Source: Gonocerus acuteangulatus
Lineage: Eukaryota > Arthropoda > Insecta > Hemiptera > Coreidae
Direction: 5' to 3'
Length of the DNA stretch: 64,000 nucleotides
Assembly: GCA_946811695.1 (NCBI GenBank)
Contig: OX328125.1
Location: forward strand, 96,546,260-96,610,259
This document shows, piece by piece, positions 10,561-22,915 of the stretch (its first letter is position 1; each line of letters opens with the position of its first letter). Below the pieces are notes generated by a model. It was not told the origin of the DNA and did no database searches. It was given only the letters and a program-made list of their open reading frames with translations. The position numbers were made by a program, and so were the translations under genes.

Positions 10561-11575
10561 TTTAATAATGCATAAAATAGAAATGGTTCTAGTTAAATAA
10601 AATTGTTTAAAATATTTTTAGTCCGTGATATCGCATATTGAAAGACTAAAAACATAAAAATCCCATTCTTTCTGATTAACAATATTCTAAAAAAATATAA
10701 ACATTTTTGAGTTTACGTATTAAAACTACTGTGAAATTATTTTGGAAAAAAAAATGTGAATTAGAACAGGAACTGTTTAATTAAGCTTTCAGTAAACTAT
10801 CCCTAGGAGCCAAGACTATTAAGAATATAAGTGTTTTTGGCAAAATGCCTACATATTTTGGCCACATGCAAATATAAAAACTTGGACTCACAGCTTGCAA
10901 TCTAGTATTTTTTCTTACATCTAATCAGATAAGATAAATAGGAATTTTAAAGAAATTATAATTAAATTAATATACATAATGAGACAATATGTTAATTACA
11001 AATGTGCATTGTATACTACTTAGTCTATGAATGTACACTCAGCTTGTTGACAGATGGCTTATTTACAGGCAAAAGTATGCGAAGAATCCTTATGAGATAA
11101 ACTATAAACAGGATATGTTTGTATAAATAAGTTTGACGAAGGTAATATATTCCTGTCCAAGTTCACTGCTGAACGAGTGATACGTCCTTGTCATTGAACC
11201 TCTTCGCTTGTCTATTTGCCAAATCAATTTAACCTCCTCGTCTCTTTGTTTAAAAAGCTCAATCGCAATAAATATTTTTCAATGAATACAGCCTTGATGA
11301 CAAATAATATACACTTAAAATTCTAGAACAAATTAAACGCATTTCTAAATAAATATTTAGCCTTTATAATAAACAACAAAGTAACGGTTATATGGAATGT
11401 TATATTTTTACATTACCCTAATATATGAAAAAAAATCACTCTGGGATACAATAAGCTCTAGCCTAATCTAAAGCAGTGCACTCATTAACAGTCAATGATG
11501 TTTCATCAAAAAATTATTTTAATCATTGTTTAGATAAGGTGCTTTTCATACAAGATGTTGTATATTTATGTATAG
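10561..11575. other. AT-rich intergenic DNA, nothing recognised
   Basis: No coding exon, RNA gene or repeat boundary is visible. Confidence 0.5.
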
Positions 11576-11832
11576 ATCGTCCCTACCATATCAAACTATC
11601 GAATATGCAAATCAGAGCAAACTGGAGAACGAACCTATTCCATCCATTGACGAAGTAATATATTGAAAAATAGTCTTATGTGATACTTCATTTTAGGCAT
11701 TAAAGGCTATTCTTAAGGGGTTAGAGTTGTGGCAATTTGCGACAAGCCATATCGACCAAGAACCAAGAGCAAAGTCTCAAATTTGAAAAACGAGATTTTG
11801 CATATTCAATAGTTCGACATGGTAGGGATGAT
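11576..11832. mobile_element. MITE with ATCGTCCCTACCAT termini (solo copy)
   Basis: This is a full copy of the element described at 2252-2514. The inverted ends extend about 35 bp through GAATATGCAAA. Interior words such as TTGACGAAGTAATATATTGA match the first copy. Confidence 0.8.
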
Positions 11833-13226
11833 ATGTGTATCACATATATATTATGATAGCATCTCCACAGAATATTTATTTGACACCTGAACAAAAGTAT
11901 ACAATATATAACCAATTGAGCCATTTTAGCACACATCCACACACTCACATAGATATATTTTGCTCAAGTTTTCTTTGTTGGGATTATTTTTATGATGATA
12001 TGATATAGCTTACCACACATCAGTAGTTTGTTTTTTTTATTGTAGCAAGTGCGTCAAGAGAAAAAACTACCCTCTTAGCCAAATGCCATGTCAGTAAATA
12101 TAAATGCATATATGTACTTGTATGTATATGTGTATGTTTATGTGGTTTTTCATTTATATATATATATATAATGTTTATGTCATATTATTTTAATAAATCT
12201 AAGAATTTTTATTATTTTTATGAACACATATAAACATGATGTTTCAGTCTACATTGATACTCGCAATAATCAAAAAGCTTATACACAAACATATATACAT
12301 TTATAATTCAACAATTCTTTTACCTCTTTCTCTTAAAATAAAATAGTATTAAAATTATGTTCTTAAACAGTAAGTTCACTTCGACCCTTTCTCAAATTGA
12401 TTCATTAACTGTTAAAAAAATAAAAATTATGAAAAAATTGCCTTTCCTTATTAAGAAAACCAGTAAATTATTTTCGATAAATTAATATTTTAAATAAAAT
12501 TTCCTTCATAAATTGAAAAACATGAAAATATTTAATACCAAAAATGGCTTAGATGATTTCTAACAATATCGCCTAAGCTCTGGTCCTAATTGTATACCAA
12601 ATGTATATCATGGCTATCAGCAAAGTATAAAATGTTACAAAATTGGTATTACCATTAAATACATTCTTAAATGATAGACTCAAAATTATTATCAAAAATT
12701 TATTTAAATCGGTAAAATAAATGTAACTTATTTTTCCTTGAGTTCAATTAAAAAAATAATTGTTCTCAAGTTTGAAATTCATAGTCTCCAATATAAATGA
12801 TCAGCTGGTAATACACTTCAATCTTTTATGGGAATATTGCAAATATGAATTTTTAAACACTTCTGACATTTGTATTATCTCTGATCCATTATTGATGGAT
12901 AAATTCATTGTAGATATCGACTTTTATTTCTCATTAAAAATAAATAATTGTTTTACGTTTTTAAAGTGATTATTTGCATTGAACTATCTCATATTTCCTG
13001 AACTTAAAAAAAATACATCACTTTAAGAAATAATGGAATATTAATTATAAAAGCAAAGCACATTCAGACTCTTAACTTGCCTTTGTGGAGAAATGGAATT
13101 TTCAGTAATTCCATAAAATCAACTTTCAAGAATTTGAAAGTTTTTAGAATTTCCTATTTAGTTAAATTAATAAACTAAATAGGAAGATTTATTAGGCATC
13201 ACTGTTCTCATTTTTCTCAAATAATT
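11833..13226. other. AT-rich 3' flank of the acidic-protein gene
   Basis: Nothing is recognised here apart from TA-rich tracts near 12155. Confidence 0.5.
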
Positions 13227-13232
13227 TTTATT
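13227..13232 (-). terminator. Polyadenylation signal of the acidic-protein gene
   Basis: AATAAA on the minus strand lies about 40 nt after the stop codon at 13270. Confidence 0.5.
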
Positions 13233-13269
13233 TAAGACTTGTAAAAAACTGAACTGTCCCAAATTGCTT

Positions 13270-15105
13270 TTACCGACTATTATTTATTTCACTGTTGGAA
13301 GAGCCTACATCTTCCATCTTACAGAAATTAAGTTGGTTTGAAACTTCATTTGCGTCTAATTTAATTGGTATTTTTCCATCTCCGCCTATAGATTCAGGAA
13401 GGCTTTCTAATAAATTTTGCGATTCTTGTTGCTCGCCTAATGATTCTAACTGTTTGCTATTGTCAACTAAAGAGCCATCATTTTGGCCAATGAAGTCACC
13501 TTTACCTACCTCATTTTCACTATCGTTTGGATATATCTTTACCTCTTCATTTATTGTAGAATTTGAAGCTTGATCGACGACAATCGAAGAGGTATTTGAT
13601 ATTTCTTCTTTCAGAGAACAAGAATCAAAACATATATTTTTTGTCTTTTCTGTGATATTTGAATCAGGTATTTCATCCAATTTATTACTCTGTGGTTCTT
13701 CCTGTTCATTTGGTTTTTGCACTGACGAATCCATTGATGTCTGAGCTTCCATTTGTTGGTTATTGTTTATTTCTAAATATTTGTTTGATGCGGGAAGCTC
13801 ATTAAATTTTTCGGGTATACCTTTGTCAACAGAGCCTAATTCATTACATTGCTGATCTGATTCGTTACTTCTGTTGCAAATCTCTTCAACATTTGATGCC
13901 TTGGAATTACTCAGAAGTCCATCTTTTTGAAACGAAATTTCTTCAGATTCTCTACTATCTTCACAAAAACTTTCCTCATTTTGTGTTTCATTAGAATCTG
14001 AATGTGTATTATCTTCAATTTCACTTTGAGTACCTTGAGAGTCAGTATTAAGATTTTCTTCAGTGTCAAAGTAATCATCAGACATTTCATCATCTTTCTC
14101 ATCTGTATACTTGGTTTGCTGTTCTCCTTCATCTGTATTGTCTTTATTCATAACTTCTTCAGGTGCAATGTTTTTATCATTAGAAACGTTTTCTTCTGGG
14201 TTTCTTATGTTATTGTCTTCAATAACATTTTCTTCGCACTGATTCTCTTCTTTACAAAAGTCTTCTAACGAGCCAATAAGCACTTCTTCATTATTCTCGC
14301 TGTGTTCTTCCGGATTAACATTTTTCTCTTCATTATTTGACTCGGTTACAACTTTTCCTTTGTCAAATTTTTCTTTGATTTCCTTCTCATCAGATGCATC
14401 TTTCTGAGAATCTAATTCACTTGATTCTCCAACGATTTCCACAACTTGTGATTTGATTCCTTTATCCTCTTCCCGAGATGAATCGTTATTTTCACTTTCC
14501 TCGTCCGACTTATTTTCCTCGCTATTCGATTTCTTAATTTTTGAATCCTGACATTTTCTACAATCGACTTCATTATGATCTCCGTTCCCATCCTGGCCGC
14601 CGCAGGCCTCACTAGAAACCTCCTTAATTTCTTCAGTCTTGTTTTCCACCCCTCCTTCTTCTGGTAGTTCATTTTCTCTTTTTGTACTTTCTAAAGGCTC
14701 TTTGACAACATCAATTCTTTGTAAGCTCCCTTCCGATTCTTTATTATTTGAATCGTCTTTCACTTCTTCCGAGTTCACATCCTTTTCTTTAGTAGTAATA
14801 GAACCAGAATCCTGTTTCGTCTTCTTTTCATTTTTACTTTTACAATTGACACTGTGTTTCTTTGATGACGGTATTTTCTTCAGTTGTTCTTTCTGTTGTT
14901 TTCTTTGGTCCTCTTGTGCCTGTTCTGCAAAAAGAGCCGCATAAGAAATTATTTTCTTTGGCATTTGTTCCACGATTTGAATCTCGATAGTGTAATCTTT
15001 GCTTTCATCAAAAGGTACAAACTCCACATCTAAATTGAAATCAACATGCTTGTTGGAGTAAGTCCGTTGATGCTTCAAGATCCCTTTCTTATGTTCTTCA
15101 ACGCC
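13270..15105 (-). CDS. Exon 2 of the acidic SILK/RVxF protein
   Basis: It is one uninterrupted 1836-nt exon from the CAG acceptor at 15106-15108 to TAA 13272-13270. It starts GVEEHKKGILKHQRTYSNK, placing both docking motifs in the first 23 codons of the exon. Frame integrity over 611 codons in AT-rich DNA shows it is a real coding exon. Confidence 0.8.
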   Translation of the reverse strand, partial: GVEEHKKGILKHQRTYSNKHVDFNLDVEFVPFDESKDYTIEIQIVEQMPKKIISYAALFAEQAQEDQRKQQKEQLKKIPSSKKHSVNCKSKNEKKTKQDSGSITTKEKDVNSEEVKDDSNNKESEGSLQRIDVVKEPLESTKRENELPEEGGVENKTEEIKEVSSEACGGQDGNGDHNEVDCRKCQDSKIKKSNSEENKSDEESENNDSSREEDKGIKSQVVEIVGESSELDSQKDASDEKEIKEKFDKGKVVTESNNEEKNVNPEEHSENNEEVLIGSLEDFCKEENQCEENVIEDNNIRNPEENVSNDKNIAPEEVMNKDNTDEGEQQTKYTDEKDDEMSDDYFDTEENLNTDSQGTQSEIEDNTHSDSNETQNEESFCEDSRESEEISFQKDGLLSNSKASNVEEICNRSNESDQQCNELGSVDKGIPEKFNELPASNKYLEINNNQQMEAQTSMDSSVQKPNEQEEPQSNKLDEIPDSNITEKTKNICFDSCSLKEEISNTSSIVVDQASNSTINEEVKIYPNDSENEVGKGDFIGQNDGSLVDNSKQLESLGEQQESQNLLESLPESIGGDGKIPIKLDANEVSNQLNFCKMEDVGSSNSEINNSR

Positions 15106-15912
15106 CTGAAAAATAGAAAGTTATAGTATTATGAAATTGTAACAGTACATATCATTCAATATTATTCATTATTGGCTAAACTCAACAACATTTTTTGTGT
15201 TCAAAGGACGTGATAATTCAACATTAAATAACTGAACATTTATTTTTTTCAAATTAAGCCTTTTATTTATTAATTCTTTCCTGTTAAAGAAAAAATGTAA
15301 ATAAATTAATATAGACTTTTAACACATTCACTGTCCCCGTAAATTATGAAATCTGACCCCTGTTTCCACATCTTCTTTAGCAATAGAGCTTTGACATGTC
15401 AGACATGTTGGGGCAACCTGGGAATTCCATGATGGACACACCTGGTGTTTCGTAGGCGCTGAACATGTTAAGTATACTAAATTGTAAGTATTATTGACCA
15501 CTACCTAAATTTGTGCCATTTCCTCTATTCAACATGTTCCATTCACATGAATGTCCAAATTATGCTTTGGATCCCTAAATTTTGTTTTGTGCAAAAACTG
15601 TTTATGCCACTAATATTTTTTATTTCTTCTGTTTTTTTGTTTTTTTTTAATTTTATTCCATTTAGTATAAATAAAGGTGTGGTGGTTGGCCAAAAAAGGG
15701 AATATTATTTTTTTAAATCTTCAAATTTAATTCAACCAGAATTTAGATTAATAATTCATAAATACAACACAAGATAAGAATTACCAATTACTCTACAATC
15801 CTTTAGAATAACCAATTATTTATTTATATCTTCCCCCCCCCTCCCCACATTATATTTAATTCCCAGAATGTAATTCAATGTTTCCTTTGAAACCAAAAAT
15901 ATATGTTATGAG

Positions 15913-15971
<59 letters not shown>

Positions 15972-17700
15972 CAATTAATTTGCTCTATTAATTATGGCAG
16001 AGGTTACTAATTAATAGAATACTCATGAAATGAAATATTAGAAATAATCCGTGGGTGTTTCATTCACAAACTGCTCAAGAATAGTATGAATGAATGGAGC
16101 CTATTTATACAATGTTTATCAAAGCTTCCATCACGTTTTACTCAGATTCTGAAATAGTAGCAAACACTGACGCTAATGGCCAGGGAAGAACGCCATTTTA
16201 ATAATAAAACAAAAATACAAGCCTAATTTGATACAACCCTACAGATTAATTTGAAAATGTCACACTATCTCAGTGGCATTTAAAAAAAACAAAAAAAAAA
16301 AACAAAATATTTATAAGACTTTCTTTGAATTTATGTGCTGAATTTTTGTAATAGGGATGTTCCATTTTTTTTTCTGCATAATGTAAATAGTGCTTATAGA
16401 CAGTGAGAAGAATTTATTTAGTTTGAAAAATCGAAAGACACTTTTTTGCACAAAATGTTTTTGCATTATATCAAAAACTAGTTGATACACTCGTTGGGGC
16501 GATATGTATAATTACTGATTTTTTAAATACATGCAATTGCATATTTTTGTATGTTAACACATTTTTTTTCTATTTTTTATTTTCTAATTTATTTAAAGTT
16601 TTTACATTTAAATGTTCTGTAAAATTGATTTGATTATAATAAAATATGATACTCCAAAGGACTTCTTTTAAGCATAATATCTGATATTTTAATTTTATTA
16701 ATAATTTATTTTGCAGATGTAAAACATATTCTAACAAAGATGAATCTCTAATTACCGTGCACTCTTACAGAATTACTTTCTCATAGCAGCCGGTAAATTT
16801 ATGTACCTACTAAATACCTAATAGTCAAACATTAACGCAATAACGTTTAAAAAAAAAGTTTGATTTGGCATTATTGACCTGACAAAAACAAGACTTCATT
16901 TTTACCTTGCTTAGCACAAACAGGATAACTAATATCGAAGAAAGTTGAATCAACAAAATGGTTTAAAACTAAAATACAAATTTTCTAATTATTTTATTTC
17001 TTCGAATATAGACTCTCATAATCTTCAAAGCATTGAATGGGTTTTGTATAGATAGCAGGTAGAAAATATTTTTACCCTTGTAAGTTACAGGACAGGTGGA
17101 ATAAGATGAAAGTTCAAAACATTAAAAATAGTGGCTTTGAACTAGAAGATGCGCAGTCATGAACTTGCAAGATGCCCTTGGCTAGAAATGCTTACCTTAT
17201 TTTTATCATTCTTTCTACCTTCCTTTATAAACATGCTTAATATTTTATTAATAATAATGAACATTATTTAAGAATATTATTATTTTAACGACCATTTATA
17301 ATAACTAATAATTTTAGGACGGGTTATCTGTAGGTTACCACTCTTTTCTAACCAGGATAGAAAAGCCCTTTTTTTTAAAGCCACCACCCTTAGTGGGAAT
17401 CGAACCCTTTGACACAGAGTGCATACGCCTTAGCACTCACGGCCACCAGACCATTTTATGAGTAAATTTCTAATTTTTGTTAACGAATACCTTGGCAACG
17501 TCTGATGGGTTCACATCAGATTTAATATGTACAACACTTTCTGATCCTGTTGAGTTCAGGTATTTTTCCTCCTCTTCTTCGTCCGTTTCTTCAACTTTGG
17601 CCCCTTTCGCCTTCAAAAACTGTCCTTCGGCCTCTTTAGCCTTTGTCGGTTTTATCGATTCGGCCATATCGGAATTCATATCGCCCTTGACTCCTGTCAT
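13270..17700 (-). CDS. Acidic disordered protein with SILK and RVxF PP1-docking motifs
   Basis: Two coding exons, 17491-17700 and 13270-15105, join in phase 0 (AAG before GTATTC; TTTTTCAG before GGCGTT) to give 681 residues. Residues 78-81 are GILK and 89-93 are KHVDF. They fit the SILK ([GS]IL[KR]) and RVxF motifs known from protein phosphatase 1 regulators such as inhibitor-2 and KNL1, in the usual order and close spacing. RTYS at 84-87 is a basophilic kinase site between them. A moderately ordered stretch follows (NLDVEFVPF, then KKIISYAALFAEQAQEDQRK). From about residue 130 to the end the protein is Glu/Ser/Asn/Asp-rich, with no folded domain visible. The role as a PP1-targeting or inhibitory subunit is inference from the two motifs. 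I do not recognise an orthologue, and the acidic tail could equally belong to a nuclear or cytoskeletal protein. The long intron holds a microsatellite and a SINE. Confidence 0.75.
15917..15967. repeat. (TA)n microsatellite
   Basis: This is a pure TA run in the intron of the acidic-protein gene. Confidence 0.95.
17277..17453 (-). mobile_element. SINE tS
   Basis: TTTTAACGACCATTTATAAT, AGGACGGGTTATCTGTAGGT and AGTGGGAATCGAACC to GGCCACCAGACC mark tail, core and head. It lies just downstream of the exon 1 donor of the acidic-protein gene. Confidence 0.75.
17491..17700 (-). CDS. Exon 1 of the acidic SILK/RVxF protein
   Basis: It begins at ATG 17700-17698, preceded upstream by an in-frame-free leader, and encodes 70 residues ending NPSDVAK. 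It contains an acidic run (VEETDEEEEEKYL). The donor is GTATTC. If unspliced, the frame closes after VFVNKN. Confidence 0.75.
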
Positions 17701-18326
17701 ACTAAGTTAACACTCGTCGGATTAAAGTAACATCAAAAATAAAATCAAAACATGAGGACCGATTTGACCCGACTGACTGGCGGCACTGTCAGCGTTCGAT
17801 TGCATGAGATGAATGCTGGGAGGAAGCCAAAATGATTGGAATTATAACTGCACTAATTTATCAATTAGTATTCAGTCAATTTAAATTCTGCTGATTAACT
17901 GGTAAACTTGAATGCAAAGGGGCATCTTTCCAACTAACTTTTTTTATAACTCCAGAAGGAATGAATCAGGATTTTTAAATATACATTTCAAAACGTTTTC
18001 ACCTGTGTGTATTTCTAGGTTTACTTTGAAATATAATTAATGTGGAACATATGCTCATTTGCTATCTAAAAATTACTTTTACAGCGTAGTTTCGATAAAA
18101 AAAAAAGAAAGACATTTTACAAATATAGAATTGTAAATAATAAATGTAATTAATCTCTAGAAGATGGTTTATATATGTTAAATTGCTATACATAATGAAA
18201 AATTTGTTTTCGAACAAGTACTCTTTGAAAGAACATATGATTTTAATTTTTTGTCTTGTTTTTATCATTAGTTACATCAATATCACATTTTTTCTCTTTT
18301 TTTTTTAGAAATTTTGTAAAAATCCA

Positions 18327-18421
18327 TTAGCCCTATCCTGGTGAGAAAAGGGTGGTAACCTATAGGCAACCCGTCCTAAAAATCTGTGTTATTTAAAAAA
18401 GGCGTTAAAAATTTATATAAA
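18327..18421 (+). mobile_element. SINE tS, 3' part only
   Basis: It begins at TAGCCCTATCCTGG and keeps the core AGAAAAGGGTGGTAACCTAT, the CCCGTCCTAAAA motif and the tail; the tRNA-like head is missing. Confidence 0.7.
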
Positions 18422-19670
18422 TTGTATTTACCAAGGATTCATAATTATAACAAAAATACTACGGTATTGAGTGAAGAAAAGTTAAAAATCTAAGTGATAG
18501 ATAATTTTCATTAATATGAATCAAAATTTAGTTAAATAAATACAACAATATGTACGCCCAAAGAAAAGGTACTTTAAATACATTTTCATTTATTTTACAT
18601 CAAGATGATAGAAAATGAGATTTTACAAAAAAAAATAGGAAACAAAAATAACATTTACCAAAAGCGGGGCTGCAAATAAAATTGTTGAACACATGTTTCT
18701 TGTGGCACTAGAGAAACCGGACTAAATTTACGGGGAGAGGAATGAATTTCTGTTGGACTGCTAAACAATCAGAAATCATTTCTGACAAAAGTGGGGAGGA
18801 GGAACATAAATAGCATCTTAGAGAAGACCAGACAGTTAATAACTAACTGCTGCCTTTTAAACATATTTTACACAAAATGCAAATTTTTTTAAATAAGAAA
18901 AACAAAAAAAAATTACAAGATATTTGTTACTTTTATAATATTCTTTGTCATTGGTTTAAAAAATATTCATTTCACCTAATTTAAAACTATATAAAAATTC
19001 TAAGATAAAGTTCTATGGGCTCAAAAATGAGATTTGTTTAACAAAAAATATTATTATAAAAACTATGCAAGATAAGCAATTAATTAAACTATGCAAGATA
19101 ACAATGGGAAAGAATCACGGATTGTTCTGGGATAATATATTGTGTAAAACAAAAAAAAAATATCTTCCGCCAAATTTAAAATTAGTTACAAAATAAAATA
19201 AAAGAAGAAAAAATTATATTTAACTAGAAAAAATATCATTAACTTGAATTCTAATAAAAATAATAAATAAAACAATAAGTTAAAAAAAAAATCATAAAGC
19301 TAAAAAAAAAAAAGAGTTAGATAGGCATTTAAAATAAAAATGAGAAAGAAAATTCTACTATATCAAAATGTTTAAATTTTATCAGTTTTCTTTATATAAA
19401 TAGTATTAACTTTGTAACAAAATATTAGTTAAGTAACAAAAAAGAAATATTGTATATGTAACTGAGAAAATAAAAGCTAATAAGAAGCTGAACATATAAA
19501 AATAGCTATCAACACAAATACAGTCAGATATTAATGCACTGACCTAATATACAAAGACTAAATATACACCAGAGAAAAGGCAAATCTTTATCCAGAAACT
19601 CTTCAAATAAAAATAATTAAAAATAAAAAATAAATTTCTACTTTTTTATCCTTGTGTGTAACTCTCACTC
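18422..19670. other. Very AT-rich stretch, nothing recognised
   Basis: Long A-rich runs dominate. No ORF or repeat edge is supported. Confidence 0.5.
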
Positions 19671-19708
19671 ACTCACCCACACGCCCTCAGTCACGCTCTC
19701 TCTCTCTC

Positions 19709-19876
19709 AGGTCCCTGAGTCCAAACCCGCAGTTTGTCTCCCAATACCTCCCAGAAAATGAATTTTTGAATGATTTTTTTCAGATTTTATAACCGTTTTT
19801 TTTTCACTATTTGACTTTCAAATGACCTCTAGGAAAAGGTCTAAAGGTAAAACTGTGGATTCGGACTCAGGGACCT
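19709..19876. repeat. Imperfect inverted repeat with ~27-bp arms
   Basis: AGGTCCCTGAGTCCAAACCC at the left pairs with GATTCGGACTCAGGGACC at the right with few mismatches. Two loosely related direct blocks (TTTCAGATTTT, GACTTTCAAATG / GACCTTCAAATG) lie in and after it. It probably belongs to a small unnamed element. Confidence 0.55.
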
Positions 19877-20049
19877 TGAAAACATATACATGAATTGTTT
19901 CAGATTTTTGCTACAGTTTTTTTCTGAATTTGACCTTCAAATGTCCTTGAATCTGATCTAATGTATTTCAACCAATCCACTCATCATAATCAGCTCCCTC
20001 AAAAGCCCCATAAGGACTAAACTGCTCCGAGTGTTTTTTTTTTTTTTTT

Positions 20050-20386
20050 GTTTTTTTTTTAGATGAAATGTTGACCTGTGTAATTATTGTTAATAAGAGT
20101 CACCTCAAGGGACTCCCGAGTTCAGGCTTTATCTTAAAGGTCCTCCTACACCGGACTAGATTGCACTATATGCAATCTCCGAAAACCCGAGACACTCGCC
20201 CGTTGTCTCCTAGAATGCCCAATCTACAGATCTGCCCGCACTACATACTTTCAAAATATGCACCCAGAAGTTAATGAAAACAATCTCACATTGATTCTTT
20301 CACCTTCGAATAAGAACTCAATGTTAAGGATCTTCCGCTTCATCATGGAAGCTCTAATGATAAGATCATTTGTGCTTTTTGAGTAG
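20050..20386 (+). pseudogene. LINE fragment: C-terminal zinc-knuckle end of a reverse transcriptase protein
   Basis: Frame 20162-20386 is open for 74 codons and reads CTICNLRKPETLARCLLECP followed by IYRSAR. This is the usual Cys-rich C-terminus of non-LTR retrotransposon polyproteins (CxxC...C.P.Y...R). A stop at 20135 breaks it upstream. It is a dead 3' fragment. Confidence 0.6.
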
Positions 20387-21491
20387 TAGCGAGTAATTTA
20401 TACTCGCAAGATAATAGAAATAATTGAATTTATTTTTAATACTAATTATTCAGTTTTTTTTTTAATTTTTATTTTCATTAATTTTCTTCATAACTTATAG
20501 TAATTGGTTCAGAGAGCATTTTTTAAAAGATTTCTGACTTGTGGAAAATTAAGGAAGTTTTAAACAAAATAAGTCTGTGATCTGAGAGATCCCACCTCAC
20601 CAGTTAAAGGTTAAGGGGGGGGGGGAGAACTCTGTTAGAAAGTAATTTTTTTTTTTTTTCTACGGTGCTTCGACAGCTAGGCCATTAGCGCCGACATCCA
20701 GGGTGCAGCGAGGAATTTTCCCAAGGAGCCGTGGGATTAGAATATTCCTGCCGCCGCACAGTGTAACGTCCAATGGACAAAACCCTAAATTTTTGTTTTC
20801 TTATATTTAATTTTTAATGCTCTAGCTAAGTTTAGAAACTATTCAAGGAATTAAAATAGTATAAAACTAATAAATATTAGTTTTATTTTGATCAACTAAC
20901 ACATTAGCAGTATTATAAACAAGGCTAAGTCTTTAAAACCTGTTTCATACCAACAATCAGTTTGAGCCTCTCTCGTTGAAGATAGGACAGTGTTTTTATT
21001 AAGTCATCCGAACGAAATTACGTCAAAACTATTCCTTTTTTATCTTATATAATTGATTAAGGGTAATTACTCCCTTATTATTTATCCTGAATTATTCTTC
21101 ATTGATCTTTGAAATTTTTTTAAGTACAAAATTTTGATAGACAATAGCAAAAAAACTTCATCTGAAAACATCCCAAGTTTTTTAGAGCTTAAAGTTTACC
21201 ACAAGTATAATGTACTGAGGGCAATTTAGTTTGCCGAAATTTGCCGATTCCAAAGATTTTTATTTTTAGATCCATCACATAATACAATTTATTTTGTCTT
21301 CCAAATTTGAAGAAATGTGGATAAATCCAAGAAAATGGTATTAATCCTTGGGCAAATGATTCAATTTAATCTGGAGGATGCTCCTAAAGAAATATTAAGC
21401 AATATTAAAAAGACTGCCAGTTTACTCCCATATTATAAGTAAAAAATGTTCACCGCAGAGAAAAAACTCTTATATAAATACTGGTTGAAAC

Positions 21492-21937
21492 CAGGGTCGC
21501 CAAATGGGGGGGGGGGACAACCGGGTACAGTTGTCCCGGGCCCGGGCGCCGTGGGGGCCCGGGCCGATCCTCTCTATTTGGAAAAAAATGTATAGGTTAT
21601 GAGCTTGTAAAAAGAATGGTGTTTAGAAATGTAGACGAGCGTAGCCTATATTTATTGGAATGGGATCTATATTTTTTTAATGTACATGAATGACAAAACA
21701 AGTGCAGTCCTAGAATAGTATATTTCATTAGGAGTCGTAATAAAACTACAAGTACCGAAACTGACCTTTGCTGCACCGATTGTCGGCTTTTATTCTCATT
21801 TTGCTCAAAACTCAAGATGAAAATAATTTTAAAATGCCCAAAGTCCAATAGCAAAGTACTAGAATTTTCATTCTGGCTCTGAGAAGTGGGGGCCCGCGAT
21901 CTGGTCCCGGGCCCGGCTCTGAGATGTGGCGGCCCTG
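21492..21937. mobile_element. Non-autonomous hAT element with 8-bp TSD
   Basis: The ends are CAGGGTCGCCA and TGGCGGCCCTG, flanked on both sides by GTTGAAAC (21484-21491 and 21938-21945). The related host copy at 56239-56246 has the empty site, a single GTTGAAAC. The interior has a GC-rich CCCGGGCCCGGGC block and no transposase. Confidence 0.93.
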
Positions 21938-22489
21938 GTTGAAACAATATATCAACTTAGAAGAAATCGTTATTAATTTTTATGAAGAAAAAATATATTC
22001 ACGCTCTGATGGTCCTTTCGGCTTCCTTAGAGGCAGACATAAAAAAGAGTTTACAGCGTTGTATGAGAGATCGAAAAAGCGCCGGGTTCTTCTGATATCT
22101 GGCCCAGAGCTTTCTTTACGGAGAAAAAATATAAAAGTCCGTCACGCAGGAGCTGCATAACTAAGCACTTTCCTCAGAATTTGGGTAGTGTAGACTGCTT
22201 TCCAGAACAATTTGCTTAAAATATCCTAAATAAATAAAATAAAAACATGAATAGTTCTCTTTTAAATTTGTAATGAGTAACTGATCAATTATTAATTTGC
22301 TTCCAGAGTTATGTTTACACATGGTACCGACTAAACTATGTAATAAATACTAAAAACCTCATATTATCGTATTTTGATCTAACGCAGGAACAGGATACAG
22401 TCACTCTAGTGGTAGAAAGCGCTCCTTGCGGCGGCTTTGCGAACCTACGTTTGGCGGGCTTTTCTTTTGAAATATATTACAAATTAAAC

Positions 22490-22915
22490 CCCCGCTTTAC
22501 GATTGACCGATTCAGCTCATTTTTACAACACTTCTTTCTCATGAGTTACCCATGACGTATACCGCGTTTCGTTACAATACAGCAGAAATTACGACCGGTA
22601 TGAGTATATTAGGAATTTGGGTCCGGAGTAAACCCCCCCCCCTTCTAATGAACCGATTTAGTTCATTTTTATATCTCACTTTTCTCTCTATATTATCACT
22701 ACGAATACCAAGTTTCGTTGAAATATAACAAATATTACGGCTGACATAGTCAAATTAGTGTTTTGGGTTCGGGGTAAACCTCCCCTTCCGGTGGACCGAC
22801 TTTGGTGGTTAACGAACTCGTTCAATCGTTTGCTAATTCAATGCTATATACCAAGTTTCGTGACGAAAAAACAAAAACTCTGGCCGCTATCGTGTTAACA
22901 GACATATATATATAT
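22490..22915. repeat. Three diverged ~125-bp tandem units
   Basis: Blocks with CCGATT(C/T)AG(C/T)TCATTTTTA, ACCAAGTTTCGT and GGGT(C/T)CGGGGTAAAC recur at this spacing, ending near GTTAACAGACATATATATA. The AAGTTTCGT...ACAGACATA style is common in decayed transposon tails. Confidence 0.55.

Noticed and set aside
13295..14944. Several plus-strand frames opposite the acidic-protein gene
   Set aside because: They are shadows of the long minus-strand exon, produced by its GAA/TTC-rich codons.
21530..21560. GC-rich patch as a CpG island or promoter
   Set aside because: It lies inside the hAT element, and the same CCCGGGCCC words recur in the second hAT copy.
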